NCBI GenBank assembly: GCA_023393125.1 | Contig: JAEWMQ010000020.1 | Coordinates: 1 to 64,000, forward strand | DNA: 64,000 bases | DNA from: Bacillota bacterium | Lineage (GTDB): Bacteria > Bacillota > Clostridia > Lachnospirales > Cellulosilyticaceae | Reading direction: 5' to 3' | Shown here: one piece after another, positions 62,673-64,000 of the stretch | How the letters are laid out: each line of letters opens with the position of its first letter | Numbering within the stretch: position 1 is the first letter of the stretch | Made by a program: the position numbers and the translations under genes | Notes under the pieces: model-generated | Databases searched by the model: none | What the model saw: only the letters and a program-made list of their open reading frames with translations | Told to the model about the DNA's origin: nothing

Positions 62673-63770
62673 TTAATTAGAAGCTGCTCCTCTGCTACAA
62701 GCACATTTTGCACAACTGCATTTTGTACAGTTACCACAGCAATCTTTATCTCTATCCCTGTCTCTATCTCTATCTCTGTCTCTGTCTCTGTCTCTATCTC
62801 TATCTTCGACAGTCCTTGCATCTCTGCCTACTGATAAAGGTTTGATACTTGTTTCAAGTAAATCACCACATACGAAATCTAGACAATCATTATTTTCATC
62901 TTGAACTGGTGATAATTTAGGAGGTACAGTAAGTCCTTCATGTTTAAATTTGTATTGTACAAAGTAAATAGATTTAATATAAAGTGTTAAACCAATAGCA
63001 AAACAATCTTCATTATCGCCTACTACTTTTGCAAGTGCCTGAGCTGATATACCTTGTTGAATTGTATTATTAGCTGAAAATCTATTACATCTATCCTCAC
63101 GGCCTTCTTCATCATTAATAAATCCCATGTAATTAATAGTTGGAACAAGTTTATTGCAGCCACGTGGATTTTCTTGAGCGAAAGCTACACCATAAGGTGT
63201 ATAAAGATCGAAGGTAATACAACTTGGATTAGTACAAGGATCAAAACCACAGCTGTGTTCATCTCCTAAATATCTTACTGTCATCATGCCTTGTTTTACA
63301 ACTTTACAGCATTCATTAATAACAGATACAGCGAAAGTTACATCGATGTCTTTTAAAGTGATTCTACTTAAATTAGGATTTCCTTTAGCGGGTACAATTT
63401 CTGAAAATCTACAGTCACAAGGGTCAATAAAGTTAAAGTCTATGTCTACTACCTGAAGTTGAAGTTTGCAAGCATGACGAAGGTCACATTTGCTTAAACC
63501 AACAAATAAAATATCAACTCTTTCGTTTGAATCATTTTGGCAAACATCTTCAAGCTCATCTAAACAAATAGTTCGGCAAAGATTAATACCACTTTCATCA
63601 AAAACAACTGGAGCCATCAAGGTTAAAACTTTAGGTTCTCCAATAGGAGGACACATTGCTACAGCTTCAATAGGTGACATTTTATTTTCAGCAGGGTGAC
63701 AAATATCACAAATACCTGCATTAGGTTTCTCAAAAAACTTAGTATCGTTGTTACCACAACATTTACTCAT
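62673..63770 (-). CDS. Cysteine-rich hypothetical protein with Arg-Asp dipeptide repeat
   Basis: 365 residues, no recognised family. Cys pairs are spread throughout (MSKCCGNNDT, ICDICHP, DPCDCRF, NECCKVV). A tandem Arg-Asp run sits at about 323-341, encoded by a six-base repeat, and the C-terminus is a Cys cluster (CCGNCTKCSCAKCACSRG). No signal peptide. The layout recalls spore-coat or exosporium proteins, but that is a guess. AGGAGGTTTTTAATT precedes the ATG. Confidence 0.72.
   Translation of the reverse strand: MSKCCGNNDTKFFEKPNAGICDICHPAENKMSPIEAVAMCPPIGEPKVLTLMAPVVFDESGINLCRTICLDELEDVCQNDSNERVDILFVGLSKCDLRHACKLQLQVVDIDFNFIDPCDCRFSEIVPAKGNPNLSRITLKDIDVTFAVSVINECCKVVKQGMMTVRYLGDEHSCGFDPCTNPSCITFDLYTPYGVAFAQENPRGCNKLVPTINYMGFINDEEGREDRCNRFSANNTIQQGISAQALAKVVGDNEDCFAIGLTLYIKSIYFVQYKFKHEGLTVPPKLSPVQDENNDCLDFVCGDLLETSIKPLSVGRDARTVEDRDRDRDRDRDRDRDRDRDKDCCGNCTKCSCAKCACSRGAASN
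62755..62806 (-). repeat. Hexanucleotide tandem repeat coding for Arg-Asp
   Basis: About nine copies of a TCTCTG/TCTCTA-type hexamer (minus strand AGAGAC/AGAGAT) inside the gene at 62673. Unit length keeps the frame, so slippage would change only repeat number. Confidence 0.85.
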
Positions 63771-63961
63771 AATTAAAAACCTCCTCTATGATTCTAACTA
63801 ATGGTGAATCATAATTTGTCGTTTCCAATACTATAATATGGAAATTAAAGTCCGTTGGTGACATTTATGTATAAATTTATTTTTCTATCAATATATTTAT
63901 AAAGAAGTAATCTTTTATAAATTTATCTATGCTTAATTGCTATAGTAAGGAGGTTATCATT

Positions 63962-64000
63962 GTGTCTTATGTTTGCTACTATAACAAAAACTTCATACTG
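63962..64000 (+). CDS. Start of an unidentified gene (runs off the right edge)
   Basis: AAGGAGG at 63947-63953 is followed eight bases later by GTG, then 12 open codons (reading SYVCYYNKNFIL). A TTG start two bases earlier in another frame is also open. Too short to identify. Confidence 0.4.
   Translation, partial: MSYVCYYNKNFIL

Noticed and set aside
62755..62806. Tandem repeats that could suggest a CRISPR array.
   Set aside because: They are in-frame hexamers inside a gene, with no spacers. No CRISPR array or cas gene is seen in the window.

Overview
The window looks like the chromosome of a low-GC, Gram-positive anaerobe of the Clostridia, most likely a Lachnospirales (Cellulosilyticum-like) bacterium. 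The evidence is the AT-rich DNA with strong AGGAGG ribosome sites, T-box, M-box and PyrR-type leader RNAs, oxygen-sensitive indolepyruvate:ferredoxin oxidoreductase genes, YtrA-type GntR regulators and a BlaR1/BlaI pair. The genus is a guess. Most genes lie on the minus strand in short operons closed by clear intrinsic terminators.

Layout. 1-700: start of leuS with its leucine T-box leader. 759-6502: a DUF4349 lipoprotein, an apparent structured RNA with its own terminator (about 1880-2320), an ECF sigma factor with a DUF4179 anti-sigma candidate, a DUF4272 gene, a decayed DUF89 gene, a second related RNA-like segment and an unknown gene. 6600-12910: a peptide ABC importer operon (dppA-B-C-D-F) ending in a C26 glutamine-amidotransferase-like peptidase; its promoter matches consensus and overlaps a perfect palindrome. 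13095-15300: a cold-shock gene remnant, an HMA-like protein without its metal cysteines, and mgtE under an M-box. 15392-18260: GyrI-like protein, MerR regulator, and a TetR/membrane-protein operon with an operator in the promoter.

18423-28949 is an integrative element of about 10.5 kb. It is bounded by two imperfect copies of a tRNA 3'-half-like sequence. It carries a tyrosine integrase, CI-like and Cro-like regulators, two excisionase-like HTH proteins, a P4-type primase-helicase and an ArpU-like regulator, with no phage structural genes. Cargo sits at both ends: a lone RES-domain (NAD-degrading toxin family) protein on the left and a Cap4-like nuclease plus SMC-like ATPase pair (Lamassu-like) on the right. 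It is best read as a satellite-like mobile island carrying defence genes.

29220-37568: a DUF1846 protein, a DUF1292 protein, cytosine deaminase and permease (codB-codA) behind a PyrR-type attenuator, a 1-Cys peroxiredoxin, an SDR enzyme, and a YtrA-type regulator with a DUF1648/DUF5808 membrane protein. 37786-49631: a class A PBP, a YtrA-type ABC operon, an EF-G paralogue with an altered G4 motif, an unknown gene, glyA and iorAB. 49884-56737: a MoxR/DUF58/transglutaminase operon, a divergent two-gene threonine/serine exporter and a DegV protein. 56921-62529: a very large class B PBP with two BlaI-type boxes over its promoter, next to blaR1-blaI, which suggests beta-lactam-inducible cell-wall synthesis. 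62673-63770: a cysteine-rich protein with an Arg-Asp repeat. A gene start leaves the window on the plus strand at 63962.
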